From contig CBHCZH010000020.1 in the NCBI GenBank assembly GCA_965977975.1, forward strand, positions 1 through 35,960: a stretch of DNA of 35,960 bases, read 5' to 3'. Within the stretch, counting starts at the first letter, position 1. Every line of letters starts with the position of its first letter. This DNA is from Croceibacterium_A sp965977975. GTDB taxonomy: Bacteria > Pseudomonadota > Alphaproteobacteria > Sphingomonadales > Sphingomonadaceae. Shown one piece after another: positions 6,912-14,982 of this stretch. The position numbers were made by a program, and so were the translations under genes. Below the pieces are notes generated by a model that was given only the letters and a program-made list of their open reading frames with translations, did no database searches and was not told the DNA's origin.

Positions 6912-7630
6912 CCGTCGAGCCACTCGGGCCGCAGCGCGGGATCGATGTCCTCCACGCGCAAGTGATCGATGGCGAAGCCGAGCTCCGGGTAGGTGGCCCT
7001 GCGCCGCTTCTCGTCGGACCGGTCGAGCGGCACCACCACCAGCCGGCGATTGACCTTCTGCCGCCAGTTCATCCGCGCGGTGTTCTCCTGGCCGATGTAG
7101 CAGCCCTTGGAGAACGAGACGCCGTTCAGCTCGGCGGCGTTGGCCTCGAGCCAGAGCAGGTCGCCGAGCTCCGCGCGTCCCTCGGGCACGCCCAGCTTCA
7201 AGCGGTGCGCGAGGTAGGCCGCGTCAATCGGCCGGTCGTCGCCGGAAACGGCCGCGATCCATCGTTGCCCCAAGTCCGGCAACCGCGGATCGGGCGCCCC
7301 GCCATCGCCCAGCTCAGCTTGCCAGTAGACGCCAAGTGAAGGATCGACTGAGATAGAGAGCTTGCGCCGCAACCGGTAGAGCGAAAGGCGCTTGACCAAG
7401 TCCTCAGCAGCTCCCGCCTCGCAGTCGAGCAGAAGGGCGCCATCCGCGCCAGGCCAGACCAGGAAGTCGAACAGCGCCTTGCCCTGAGCGGTCAGCAGCC
7501 CGGCGTAGACCGGCAGCGCGCCGGTGACGTTGTTGGTGACGAGGGCCTGCAAGAACTGCGCCGCGTCTTCGCCCTCTTCCCCGGGCGCGATGCGCACCAC
7601 CGCGCGCGAGAACAGGCGTTCGTTGGCCAT
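6908..7630 (-). CDS. ygfZ: YgfZ/GcvT-like folate-binding protein
   Basis: Folate-dependent protein that helps build or repair iron-sulfur clusters, e.g. for MiaB-type radical-SAM enzymes. The hallmark KGCYIGQE is at 175-182, followed by the basic RMNWRQKVNRRL stretch. The fold matches the aminomethyltransferase (GcvT) superfamily, but at about 240 residues it is a short member. I chose the ATG at 7630 because homology starts there (ANERLFSRAVVRI); a GTG at 7651 would add seven residues. It is divergent from pyrC. Confidence 0.9.
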   Translation of the reverse strand: MANERLFSRAVVRIAPGEEGEDAAQFLQALVTNNVTGALPVYAGLLTAQGKALFDFLVWPGADGALLLDCEAGAAEDLVKRLSLYRLRRKLSISVDPSLGVYWQAELGDGGAPDPRLPDLGQRWIAAVSGDDRPIDAAYLAHRLKLGVPEGRAELGDLLWLEANAAELNGVSFSKGCYIGQENTARMNWRQKVNRRLVVVPLDRSDEKRRRATYPELGFAIDHLRVEDIDPALRPEWLDG

Positions 7631-7687
7631 GGGGTCAACTTGGTCGGCCACTGGCGATAGTCAACCCGCTGTGCCATGGCGCGCGCG

Positions 7688-8710
7688 ATGAACGAGGTAC
7701 TGACCATCCGCCGGCCCGACGACTGGCACGTTCACTTGCGGGACGGCGAGATGCTGCGGAATGTGGTGGGCCACACCGCGCGGCAGTTCGCGCGCGCGAT
7801 CGTGATGCCGAACCTGACCCCGCCGGTGACCAGCGCGGCCGATGCAGCCGCCTATCGCGAGCGGATCCTTGCCGCGCTCCCCGAAGGCGCGGACTTCACG
7901 CCGCTGATGACTTGCTACCTGACCGATGCGACCGACCCGGACGACCTTGCGGCCGGCTTCGCGGATGGGGTGTTTACCGCAGCCAAGCTCTATCCTGCGG
8001 GCGCCACCACCAATTCGGCAAATGGCGTGACCGACATCGCCAGAATCCGCCATGTGCTAGAGCGGATGCAGGACATCGGCATGGTCTTCTGCGTCCACGG
8101 CGAGGTGACCGCTCCCGACGTGGACGTGTTCGATAGGGAAGCGGTTTTCATCGACCGCATCCTGGCGCCGCTGCTGCGCGAGCTGCCGGATCTCAAAGTT
8201 GTGTTCGAGCATGCGACGACCGAGGAAGCCGTCGCGTTCGTCGAGAGCGCCGGACCGAATGTGGCGGCCACGATCACCCCGCAACACCTCCACATCAACC
8301 GCAACGCGATGCTGGTCGGCGGCATCCGGCCGCATGCCTACTGCCTGCCGGTCGCCAAGCGCGAGCAGCACCGCCTGGCGCTGCGCCGCGCGGCGACCTC
8401 GGGTAGCCCGAAGTTCTTCCTCGGCACCGACAGCGCGCCGCACGATCGCGCGGCGAAGGAATCGGCTTGCGGCTGCGCTGGGATATTCAACGCCCCGTTC
8501 GCTCTCGAAAGTTACCTGGCAGTATTCGAGGCCGAAGGCGCGCTCGACAAGTTCGAGGGTTTCGCCAGCGAGCATGGCCCTTGCTTCTACGGCCTGCCGC
8601 TCAACGAAGGCACCGTGACACTCGCTCGGGCGTCGATCGACGTGCCGGCCGAAATGGGCGGCGTCGTCCCATTTCATGCCGGCGAGACGCTTAGCTGGCG
8701 GTTGGTCTAG
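7688..8710 (+). CDS. pyrC: Dihydroorotase, class II (PyrC)
   Basis: Zinc enzyme that cyclises N-carbamoyl-aspartate to dihydroorotate in pyrimidine synthesis. All metal and active-site motifs are visible: DWHVHLRDG near the N-terminus (two His ligands), the carbamylated lysine in AAKLYPAGATTNS, VHGEV, FEHATT, TPQHLHINRN and the catalytic Asp in GTDSAPH. Length is about 340 residues, normal for class II. The start at 7688 (MNEVLTIRRPDDWH) best fits the family; an ATG at 7676 would add four residues. It ends overlapping the transporter gene tail-to-tail by four bases. Confidence 0.97.
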   Translation: MNEVLTIRRPDDWHVHLRDGEMLRNVVGHTARQFARAIVMPNLTPPVTSAADAAAYRERILAALPEGADFTPLMTCYLTDATDPDDLAAGFADGVFTAAKLYPAGATTNSANGVTDIARIRHVLERMQDIGMVFCVHGEVTAPDVDVFDREAVFIDRILAPLLRELPDLKVVFEHATTEEAVAFVESAGPNVAATITPQHLHINRNAMLVGGIRPHAYCLPVAKREQHRLALRRAATSGSPKFFLGTDSAPHDRAAKESACGCAGIFNAPFALESYLAVFEAEGALDKFEGFASEHGPCFYGLPLNEGTVTLARASIDVPAEMGGVVPFHAGETLSWRLV

Positions 8711-9612
8711 GCTGGCACAGCCTCTTCCACCTTTCGCCCGCGCACCAGTTCCCAGGTGAACAGCGCCGCGGCCGCCCAGATCAGCACATAGCAAGCGAGC
8801 TGGGCCGAGCGCAGTTCCTCGTCGAACACCGTCAGGCCGAGCAGAAACACGATCGTCGGCGAGATGAATTGCAGGAAGCCCACCACGGTATAGGGCATCC
8901 GCCGCGCGGCGATGGCGAAACACATCAGCGGTACCGCGGTCATCGGCCCGCTCCATGCCATGGCTAGCGCGACGTCCCAGCCTTGTGCGAGTGCCGGGCC
9001 CTGCGGTGTCCCCCAATGCCATGCGGCGATCGCCAGTGCGATCGGAAAGAGCATCATCGATTCGACCGTCAACCCCGCCAGCGCGCCCGCCGCCACCGTC
9101 TTGCGCAGCAGGCCATAGATTCCGAACGTCACGGCCATCGATACGCTGAGCCACATCGTCGTCAGCGCACCCGCCGCGAGAATTCCGACACCAAGCCCGG
9201 CGAGCACGACCGCGATCCATTGCCGTCTGCTCAACCGCTCGCCGAGCACGACGAATCCGAGCAGCATCATCAGCAGCGGCAGGATGTAGTAGCCGAGGCT
9301 CGCAGCATAGACGTGGCCGGTGTGGATCGCCCAGACGTAGAGCCACCAGTTCACCGCCACCAGCGTCGCAGTGAAGAACAGGGTCAGCAACGCGCGCCGG
9401 TTGCGCAGCACGGCTCGCAGCTGGCTCCAGCCCCTGGTCATCGTCAGGAACAGAAAGCAGAGCGGCAAAGTGAAGATCAGGCGCCAGGCGACGAACTCGA
9501 GCGGAGGCACGCTCTGTACCAACAGCAGGTACAACGGCATCGAGCCCCAGAATACGTGCGCACCCAGGGCGTAAAGGAGGCCGCCTTTGGGGCTGGAAGA
9601 GGCACGGTTCAC
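8707..9612 (-). CDS. rarD: RarD-type EamA-family transporter
   Basis: Inner-membrane permease of the drug/metabolite transporter superfamily. About ten hydrophobic segments are visible, arranged as two EamA repeats. RarD features include GGLLYALGAHVFWGSMPLY at the start, VNWWLYVWAIHTGHVYAASLGYYILPL in the first half and MPYTVVGFLQFISPTIVFLLG in the second. RarD proteins were linked to chloramphenicol resistance, but the substrate is unknown. The start is uncertain: I use the GTG at 9612 since the family begins here; a TTG at 9648 would add 12 residues. It is convergent with pyrC. Confidence 0.88.
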   Translation of the reverse strand: MNRASSSPKGGLLYALGAHVFWGSMPLYLLLVQSVPPLEFVAWRLIFTLPLCFLFLTMTRGWSQLRAVLRNRRALLTLFFTATLVAVNWWLYVWAIHTGHVYAASLGYYILPLLMMLLGFVVLGERLSRRQWIAVVLAGLGVGILAAGALTTMWLSVSMAVTFGIYGLLRKTVAAGALAGLTVESMMLFPIALAIAAWHWGTPQGPALAQGWDVALAMAWSGPMTAVPLMCFAIAARRMPYTVVGFLQFISPTIVFLLGLTVFDEELRSAQLACYVLIWAAAALFTWELVRGRKVEEAVPA

Positions 9613-9752
9613 CGGCGAGGCGATAGGGACGCGCGCCGAATGGAGCAAGCAGGCCGAAAAAATTGCATTTCTGAACGGCCGAGTTGCTCGCTGTTCAGGA
9701 ATTAGGGCCTAGACATGAACCGTCCACTCGAAGTTTGGTAGGAGCCCAGACC

Positions 9753-10199
9753 ATGAAAACCATCATCACAAAGACCGCCCTGGCCCTTGCAGCTTCGGGC
9801 ATGGCTGTCAGCGCAGTGCCCGCCATGGCCGTCGATTTCCACGCCCCTGGCTATCACGCGGCGCCGTCCGAAGACGGCTGGAACCGCCATCGCCGTGATC
9901 GTTATCGCGATCGTTATCGCGACTATGACCGCTATGATCGCTACGATCGCGGCTATTACAACCAGGGCTATTATGGCGAGCCTGTCTATCGCAACACCCG
10001 TGTCTGGCGGGGCGACGACGGCCGCACCTATTGTCGCAAGAAGAACGGCACCACCGGCCTGATCATCGGCGGCGCGGCGGGTGCGCTGCTCGGCCGCGAG
10101 GTCGACGGTGGACGCGACCGGACGCTCGGCACGATCCTCGGCGCCGCAGCCGGCGCGCTGATCGGCCGCGAGCTCGACAACGGCGTGCGCTGCCGCTGA
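9753..10199 (+). CDS. Exported glycine-zipper protein with Arg/Tyr/Asp repeats
   Basis: Envelope protein of 148 residues. It has a signal peptide (about 1-24, ending AMA), a low-complexity RDRYRDRYRDYDRYDRYDRGYY-type stretch (about 47-72), and a C-terminal glycine-zipper hairpin (about 105-142) with two GGAAGALLG/GAAAGALIG helices, as in Rick_17kDa/2TM zipper proteins. The zipper probably sits in the outer membrane or envelope; function is unknown. The start is the ATG after GGAGC, not the earlier in-frame codon. The RDRY stretch is written by 12-bp imperfect DNA repeats (GATCGTTATCGC and variants), prone to copy-number change. Confidence 0.85.
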   Translation: MKTIITKTALALAASGMAVSAVPAMAVDFHAPGYHAAPSEDGWNRHRRDRYRDRYRDYDRYDRYDRGYYNQGYYGEPVYRNTRVWRGDDGRTYCRKKNGTTGLIIGGAAGALLGREVDGGRDRTLGTILGAAAGALIGRELDNGVRCR

Positions 10200-10213
10200 G
10201 CCATTACCACCTA

Positions 10214-10321
10214 GCGGCCGCGGTTCTCCCCTGTTGGATCGCGGCCGCCGCGCGGCCCCTCACGGGTCGTGTTCATGAGGGGTCGCGCCAAGGCGCCCGT
10301 GCGAGACCGTGCGGGCGCCTT
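10214..10321 (+). other. Three consecutive hairpins between two envelope genes
   Basis: The 206-base gap holds three inverted repeats in a row: 9-bp arms 10214-10222 and 10240-10248 (GCGGCCGCG/CGCGGCCGC), 7-bp arms 10256-10262 and 10276-10282 (CCCCTCA/TGAGGGG), and a 10-bp stem 10290-10299 with 10312-10321. The last is followed by GTCATTT, a poor T-tract, and can serve as a terminator for the glycine-zipper gene. The regular arrangement could also be a structured RNA or processed 3' end. I recognise no known RNA family. Confidence 0.55.
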
Positions 10322-10405
10322 GTCATTTCCCGTTTCGGGACGGGTCGCCAAATTCCCGCGGCTCGTAAACGCTTTGCCGATGGGTTTGCGCTACCAATCC
10401 GCATC

Positions 10406-11122
10406 ATGCGTTCGTTCGCTCATTCCCTACTTCTGGGGTCTGCACTGCTGATAGCCGGTTGCGGCAGCAATGAGACGGTCACGACCGAGTCCGAGGACGA
10501 TCCCGCGCTCAGCGGCGCGCTTGGCGAACAGATCATGGTCGATCCCGACCTCGTCGGTCAGAACCGCGCCAACAGCGCGGCCTCGATGCCTTCGCAAGAC
10601 GGCTCGTTGCCGACCGTCGATGCCACTCCCGAAGCGATCGCCGCCGCGCGCGCAGAGGCCCTCCGGCTGGTCGGCGGACCGGGCCGGATGAAAAAGGCGC
10701 CCGAAGCGCGCGAGGTCGCGGGCCGGTTGCCCGCGGACGCCGCGCTGACCGCCGCGGCTCGCGCTGCCGCGGCTCCCGGCGGTAACGCGGATTGCGCCGA
10801 TCGCGCCGAATACACGATGCAATGGGCGGCTCGGCTACCCAAACCCTTTCCGGTCTATCCGCGCGGCGCAGTGCAGGAAGCCGCCGGAACCGATGCGGCG
10901 CGCTGTTCGCTGCGCGTGGTCAACTTCGTTACCCCGGTGCCGCTTAGCGAAGTGATGGACTTCTATTTCACCCGCGCCCGCGGCGCCGGGTTCTCGGCGC
11001 AGCGCATGCTTCACGACGGCGACGACGTACTCGCCGGGGTCAAGGGAAAGGCCTCCTATGTCGTCTATGCCCGCCGCCTGCCCTCAGGGAGCACCGAGGT
11101 CGATCTGGTTACGAGCGGCTAG
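10406..11122 (+). CDS. Putative lipoprotein, unknown function
   Basis: Protein of 238 residues with a signal peptide and lipobox ending at C19 (LIAGC), so lipidated and exported. After an acidic linker it has an Ala-rich region and then a compact C-terminal domain (about 125-238) beginning ECADRAEYTMQWAARLPKPFPVYPRG-like sequence with cysteines near 131 and 165 that could form a disulfide. I do not recognise the family. The start is chosen at the ATG that begins the signal peptide; the open frame extends upstream through the hairpin region without coding character. It is convergent with astD. Confidence 0.8.
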   Translation: MRSFAHSLLLGSALLIAGCGSNETVTTESEDDPALSGALGEQIMVDPDLVGQNRANSAASMPSQDGSLPTVDATPEAIAAARAEALRLVGGPGRMKKAPEAREVAGRLPADAALTAAARAAAAPGGNADCADRAEYTMQWAARLPKPFPVYPRGAVQEAAGTDAARCSLRVVNFVTPVPLSEVMDFYFTRARGAGFSAQRMLHDGDDVLAGVKGKASYVVYARRLPSGSTEVDLVTSG

Positions 11123-11129
11123 ACCAGCC

Positions 11130-12566
11130 CTACCGATCGCCGGAAATCCGCCTGTCGTCGCGGAATCCCACGCCCAGGCTGGCGCGCGGTTGCTCCATTT
11201 CGGTGCTGGCGACCGGGTAGGCGCAATAGTCGGCAGCATAGAACGCGGCAGGGCGATGGTTGCCCGAAAAGCCCACCCCTCCGAACGGCGCTGCCGACGA
11301 TGCGCCGCTGGTCGGCCGGTTCCAGTTGACGATGCCGGCGCGGATATTCGCCCAGAACCGGCTGTATTCCTGCGGAGATCCTCCGATCAGTGACGCGGCG
11401 AGACCGAAGCGGGTATTGTTCGCCTCGGCGATGGCCTGGTCGAAATCGTCGACCCGGATCACCTGCAGCAGCGGCCCGAACAGCTCGACGTCGGGCCGCT
11501 CGGTCATCGCGGTCGTATCGATCAGCCCCGGTGTGACGAACGGCAGCCCGTCGCGCGGGCGCTTCATGTGGCTGAGCGCCTTGCCGCCGTTGGAAAGCAG
11601 GTAGAGGAAGCTCTCGGTCAGCTGGTCCGCGGCTTGCATGTCGATCACCGGGCCCATGAACGGCGACGGCTCATCGAACGGGGCTCCAACCATGATTCGC
11701 GCGGTCAGGCGCTTCACTTCCGCGACGGCCTGGTCGTAAAGGCTGGATTTGACGATCAGCCGCCGCGCGGCGGTGCAGCGCTGGCCGGCGGTGGTGAAGG
11801 CCGATTGCACGACCAGCACCGCCGCATCGGTGAGCTTGGGCGTGTCCCACAGCACCAGCGGATTGTTGCCGCCCATCTCGAGCGCGACGATCTTGCCGGG
11901 ATTGGCGGCAAGTTTGCGGTTGATCGCGATTCCCGTCTGCGCCGAGCCGGTGAACAGCACGCCATCGATCCCTTCGTGCGCGACGAGAGCCTTGCCTTGC
12001 TCGGGTCCGCCAACGAGCAGTTGTACGACCGCCGCCGAGACGCCCGCCTTGTGGAAGCACTTGAGCAGGAACTCGCCCACTGCCGGCGTCTTCTCGCTCG
12101 GCTTGAACACTACCGCGTTGCCCGCGATCAGCGCCGGAACGATGTGGCCATTGGGCAAGTGCGCCGGGAAGTTGAACGGGCCGAGCACGGCCATCACCCC
12201 ATGCGGCTTGTGGCGCACGGCGGCGGTGCCCTGCAGCGCGCTGTCGAGCTTTCGCTGCCCGGTCCGCTCCGCATAGGCGCGGACCGATATCTCGACCTTG
12301 GCCACTACCGATTCGACCTCGCCGCGCGCTTCCCACAGCGGCTTGCCGGTCTCCTTGGCGATCAGCTCGGCGAAGGCGTCCTGCTCCTTGCGGACTTCGT
12401 TGGCGAAGCGCCGCATCAGCTCGATCCGGTTGGCGAGCGGCTGCGCGGCCCACTGCGGCCATGCGCGCCGCGCGCGCATGACCGTCTCGTCGACGTCGGC
12501 CACTTTCCCGCGCCACAGCACGGCACCGGTCGCGGGTTCGTGGGAGATGATCTCGTTTTCGCTCAC
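11130..12566 (-). CDS. astD: N-succinylglutamate 5-semialdehyde dehydrogenase AstD
   Basis: NAD-dependent aldehyde dehydrogenase of the arginine succinyltransferase (AST) degradation pathway. Visible motifs: the NAD-fold GPFNFPAHLPNGHIVPAL, the FTGS turn, the catalytic-base region ALEMGGNNPLV and the catalytic cysteine in TTAGQRCTAARR; the AstD-like C-terminus NWNRPTSGASSAAPFGG is present. Length is about 478 residues from the GTG at 12566 (SENEIISHEPATG), the family start; an ATG at 12638 would add 24 residues without homology. The other ast genes (astA, astB, astE) are not nearby, so it is separated from its pathway. Confidence 0.9.
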   Translation of the reverse strand: MSENEIISHEPATGAVLWRGKVADVDETVMRARRAWPQWAAQPLANRIELMRRFANEVRKEQDAFAELIAKETGKPLWEARGEVESVVAKVEISVRAYAERTGQRKLDSALQGTAAVRHKPHGVMAVLGPFNFPAHLPNGHIVPALIAGNAVVFKPSEKTPAVGEFLLKCFHKAGVSAAVVQLLVGGPEQGKALVAHEGIDGVLFTGSAQTGIAINRKLAANPGKIVALEMGGNNPLVLWDTPKLTDAAVLVVQSAFTTAGQRCTAARRLIVKSSLYDQAVAEVKRLTARIMVGAPFDEPSPFMGPVIDMQAADQLTESFLYLLSNGGKALSHMKRPRDGLPFVTPGLIDTTAMTERPDVELFGPLLQVIRVDDFDQAIAEANNTRFGLAASLIGGSPQEYSRFWANIRAGIVNWNRPTSGASSAAPFGGVGFSGNHRPAAFYAADYCAYPVASTEMEQPRASLGVGFRDDRRISGDR

Positions 12567-12666
12567 AGCGTACGATGTCTCGAGAAGCGGCAATCCGGGG
12601 AAAGTATGGCGGCGCTGTAACGGTTCGGACTTAACCATGCCAGTCCGGCAAAGGTTTCGATCGCCT

Positions 12667-14067
12667 TTAAAGGCGATGCCCCGCCGGAGCGGGCGGCTCG
12701 CCCAAGGCCTCGCCCATCGCGCGCACGGCGGCGACCTTGTCGGCGAGCGGCTGCCAGTCGTCGCGTTCGGCAATGGCGGCCCAGATCGCCTCGACTTCGT
12801 CGATCAGCATCGCCTGGGGTGTTTCGCCGGACCAGTAGGGATGGTTGTCCGTCACCGAAGGGTAGCCAGTCAGCGCTTCGGCCAGCTCGCCTTCGGCGTT
12901 GCGACCGCCGCGATGCGCGAAGAAGAACGCATCGGGACCGATCCGGCGCTCGCGCATGGTCCGTTCGGCCGCGCCGATCAGCGCCATGTCGCGCTCCAGA
13001 CCCTGGCTCCCGACGCCGAGCCGCCAGCAGAATCGGCGCGCGATCGCCTGGTGGTAAAGGTCCGGGAAGCGTTCGATCGCCGCGACCAGCGGCGGCGCGT
13101 CGACCAGGCGCCTCAGGGAAATCGCCAGCTGCGCCAGGTTCCAGCGGATCGCTTCGGGCTGCCGGCCGAACGCGTAGAGTCCGCTGTCGTCGAAATAGGC
13201 GGCAGTGAAGCCCGGGTCCCATAGCGGCAGCCAGCGCCATGGACCGTAGTCGAAGCTCTCGCCAGTGACGTTCATGTTGTCTGAATTGAGCACGCCGTGG
13301 ACGAACCCCGCCACCATGTAGGAGGCTGCCAGATCGGCGAGCCGCTCGACCGCCTGGTGCATCAGCACGACTGCCGGTTCGTCGCGTGCGGCTGCGTCGT
13401 CGGGCGGCTGGGGGCCGGGGAACTGGGCAAGGCAATAGTCGGCCAGCGCCCGCATGTGCCCGTCCTCCGCGAGCACCGCGAGCCGCTGAAACGTGCCGAT
13501 GCGGATGTGCGAATGGCTGAGGCGCACCAGCACCGCCGAGCGGGTCGGCGAAGGTTCGTCGCCGCGTTCCAGCTCCTCGCCTGTTTCGATCACCGAGAAG
13601 GTTTTCGAGGTGTAGACGCCGAGGGCCTCGAGCATTTCGGTGGCCAGGATCTCGCGCACGGCACCCTTCAGGGTCAGCCGGCCGTCCGCGGTGCGGCTAT
13701 AAGGGGTGCGGCCTGAGCCCTTAGTGCCGAGGTCGAGCAGGCGCCGGGCGCCGTCACGCAGCTGGGCGAAGGTGAACCCGCGTCCGTCGCCGATCTCGGG
13801 ATTGTAAACCTGGAACTGGTGGCCGTGATAACGCAGCGCAAGCGGTCTCGGCAGGTTGTCGGTCAATGGCTCGAAGAGCGCGAAGTGACGGATCCAGTCG
13901 GCGCCCGGCAGCTCGGCGAGCCCGACCGCCCCGGCCCAGCGGTCGTTGCGGAATCGTAGTTTGGCCATCGGAAATTCCGCCGGCCGGACCTCGTCGCCAA
14001 GCCAGCTGGCGAGTCCCAGAATCGGCATATCGGGGCGATAGGGGGCGGGTTGCGGTTCGGCGCGCAT
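12667..14067 (-). CDS. selO: Protein adenylyltransferase SelO (YdiU)
   Basis: Pseudokinase-fold enzyme that transfers AMP from ATP to protein hydroxyl residues, linked to redox proteins in bacteria and mitochondria. The 466-residue protein shows the UPF0061 hallmarks: ALRYHGHQFQVYNPEIGDGRG near the N-terminus, LDLGTKGSGRTPYSRTADGRLTLKGAVRE, and the catalytic/metal region GFVHGVLNSDNMNVTGESFDYGPW. Length is close to the family norm. The start is the ATG at 14067 (MRAEPQPAPYRPD); upstream in-frame sequence lies opposite the next gene and is not coding. It is divergent from the hydrolase gene, with about 42 bases between starts. Confidence 0.94.
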   Translation of the reverse strand: MRAEPQPAPYRPDMPILGLASWLGDEVRPAEFPMAKLRFRNDRWAGAVGLAELPGADWIRHFALFEPLTDNLPRPLALRYHGHQFQVYNPEIGDGRGFTFAQLRDGARRLLDLGTKGSGRTPYSRTADGRLTLKGAVREILATEMLEALGVYTSKTFSVIETGEELERGDEPSPTRSAVLVRLSHSHIRIGTFQRLAVLAEDGHMRALADYCLAQFPGPQPPDDAAARDEPAVVLMHQAVERLADLAASYMVAGFVHGVLNSDNMNVTGESFDYGPWRWLPLWDPGFTAAYFDDSGLYAFGRQPEAIRWNLAQLAISLRRLVDAPPLVAAIERFPDLYHQAIARRFCWRLGVGSQGLERDMALIGAAERTMRERRIGPDAFFFAHRGGRNAEGELAEALTGYPSVTDNHPYWSGETPQAMLIDEVEAIWAAIAERDDWQPLADKVAAVRAMGEALGEPPAPAGHRL

Positions 14068-14109
14068 GCAAGCATTAGTGGGGCCGCAGGAGCGGGGTAA
14101 CAAGCGACG

Positions 14110-14982
14110 ATGACAAATGGCCCGGCAGCCTTCTTCGGGCGCGAATGGACCAGCGCGGACGGGCTCACGCTGCACTATCGCGATTACTCGGGCGGCGAGC
14201 CCGGCCGCCCGCCTATCCTGTGCATTCCCGGCCTGACCCGCAATTGCCGCGATTTCGAGCCCCTGGCAGACGCCTTTGCCGGCGACTGGCAAGTGCTGTG
14301 CGCCGATCTGCGGGGCCGCGGCATGAGCGATTACGCCCGCGATTCGAGCAGCTACCAGCCGTTGCAATATGCCGCCGATATCCTCGCCCTGCTCGACCAT
14401 CTGGCGATCGAGCGCGTCGTGGCTGTCGGCACCTCGCTCGGCGGGATCGTCATCATGCTGCTGGCGATGCAGGCGCCCGAGCGGCTGGCAGGCGTGGTGC
14501 TCAACGACGTCGGCCCGGAGATCGAGGCGGAGGGCCTCGCGCGTATTCGCGGCTATGTCGGGCAGGGACGCAGCTTTCCGACCTGGATGCACGCTGCGCG
14601 AGGCTTGCGCGAGCAGGCCGGCGCGGCTCATCCCGAGTTCGCGATTTCCGACTGGCTCAAGCTCGCCAAACGCCTGATGGCGGTCGGCCCAGGCGCGCGC
14701 ATCGCGTTCGATTACGACATGAAGATCGCCGAGCCGTTCCAGACTGCCGAGGGCACCGCGCCGGTCGATATGTGGCCGGCGTTCCGCGCGCTTGGCGGTC
14801 GCCCGGCGCTCGCGATACGTGGCGAGCTGTCCGACATTCTCTCCGTCGCGACGCTCGAACGGATGGCGGTCGAGCTGCCGGCGCTGGATGTATGCATGGT
14901 CTCGCGCACCGGCCATGCCCCGACGCTCGACGAACCCGAGGCGCAAGCGGCGATCGGGCGCCTGCTGGCAAAAGTGGCATGA
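14110..14982 (+). CDS. Alpha/beta-fold hydrolase
   Basis: Alpha/beta hydrolase of 290 residues. The nucleophile elbow is GTSLGG with S109; the oxyanion region CIPGLTRN lies near 38-45; the acid is probably in GELSDILS and the catalytic His in RTGHAPTLDEPEA near the C-terminus. LADLRGRGMSD-like sequence near 66-74 is typical of the esterase/lactonase branch. The substrate is unknown. Its last four bases (ATGA) overlap the start of the glycosyltransferase gene, so the two are probably translated together. Confidence 0.9.
   Translation: MTNGPAAFFGREWTSADGLTLHYRDYSGGEPGRPPILCIPGLTRNCRDFEPLADAFAGDWQVLCADLRGRGMSDYARDSSSYQPLQYAADILALLDHLAIERVVAVGTSLGGIVIMLLAMQAPERLAGVVLNDVGPEIEAEGLARIRGYVGQGRSFPTWMHAARGLREQAGAAHPEFAISDWLKLAKRLMAVGPGARIAFDYDMKIAEPFQTAEGTAPVDMWPAFRALGGRPALAIRGELSDILSVATLERMAVELPALDVCMVSRTGHAPTLDEPEAQAAIGRLLAKVA

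Noticed and set aside
14068..14946. N-terminal extension of selO opposite the hydrolase
   Set aside because: Shadow of the hydrolase gene; SelO homology starts near the ATG at 14067.
14145..14978. Upstream in-frame extension of the glycosyltransferase
   Set aside because: It overlaps the hydrolase gene in another frame and is Arg/Ala-rich; the ATG at 14979 begins the family homology.
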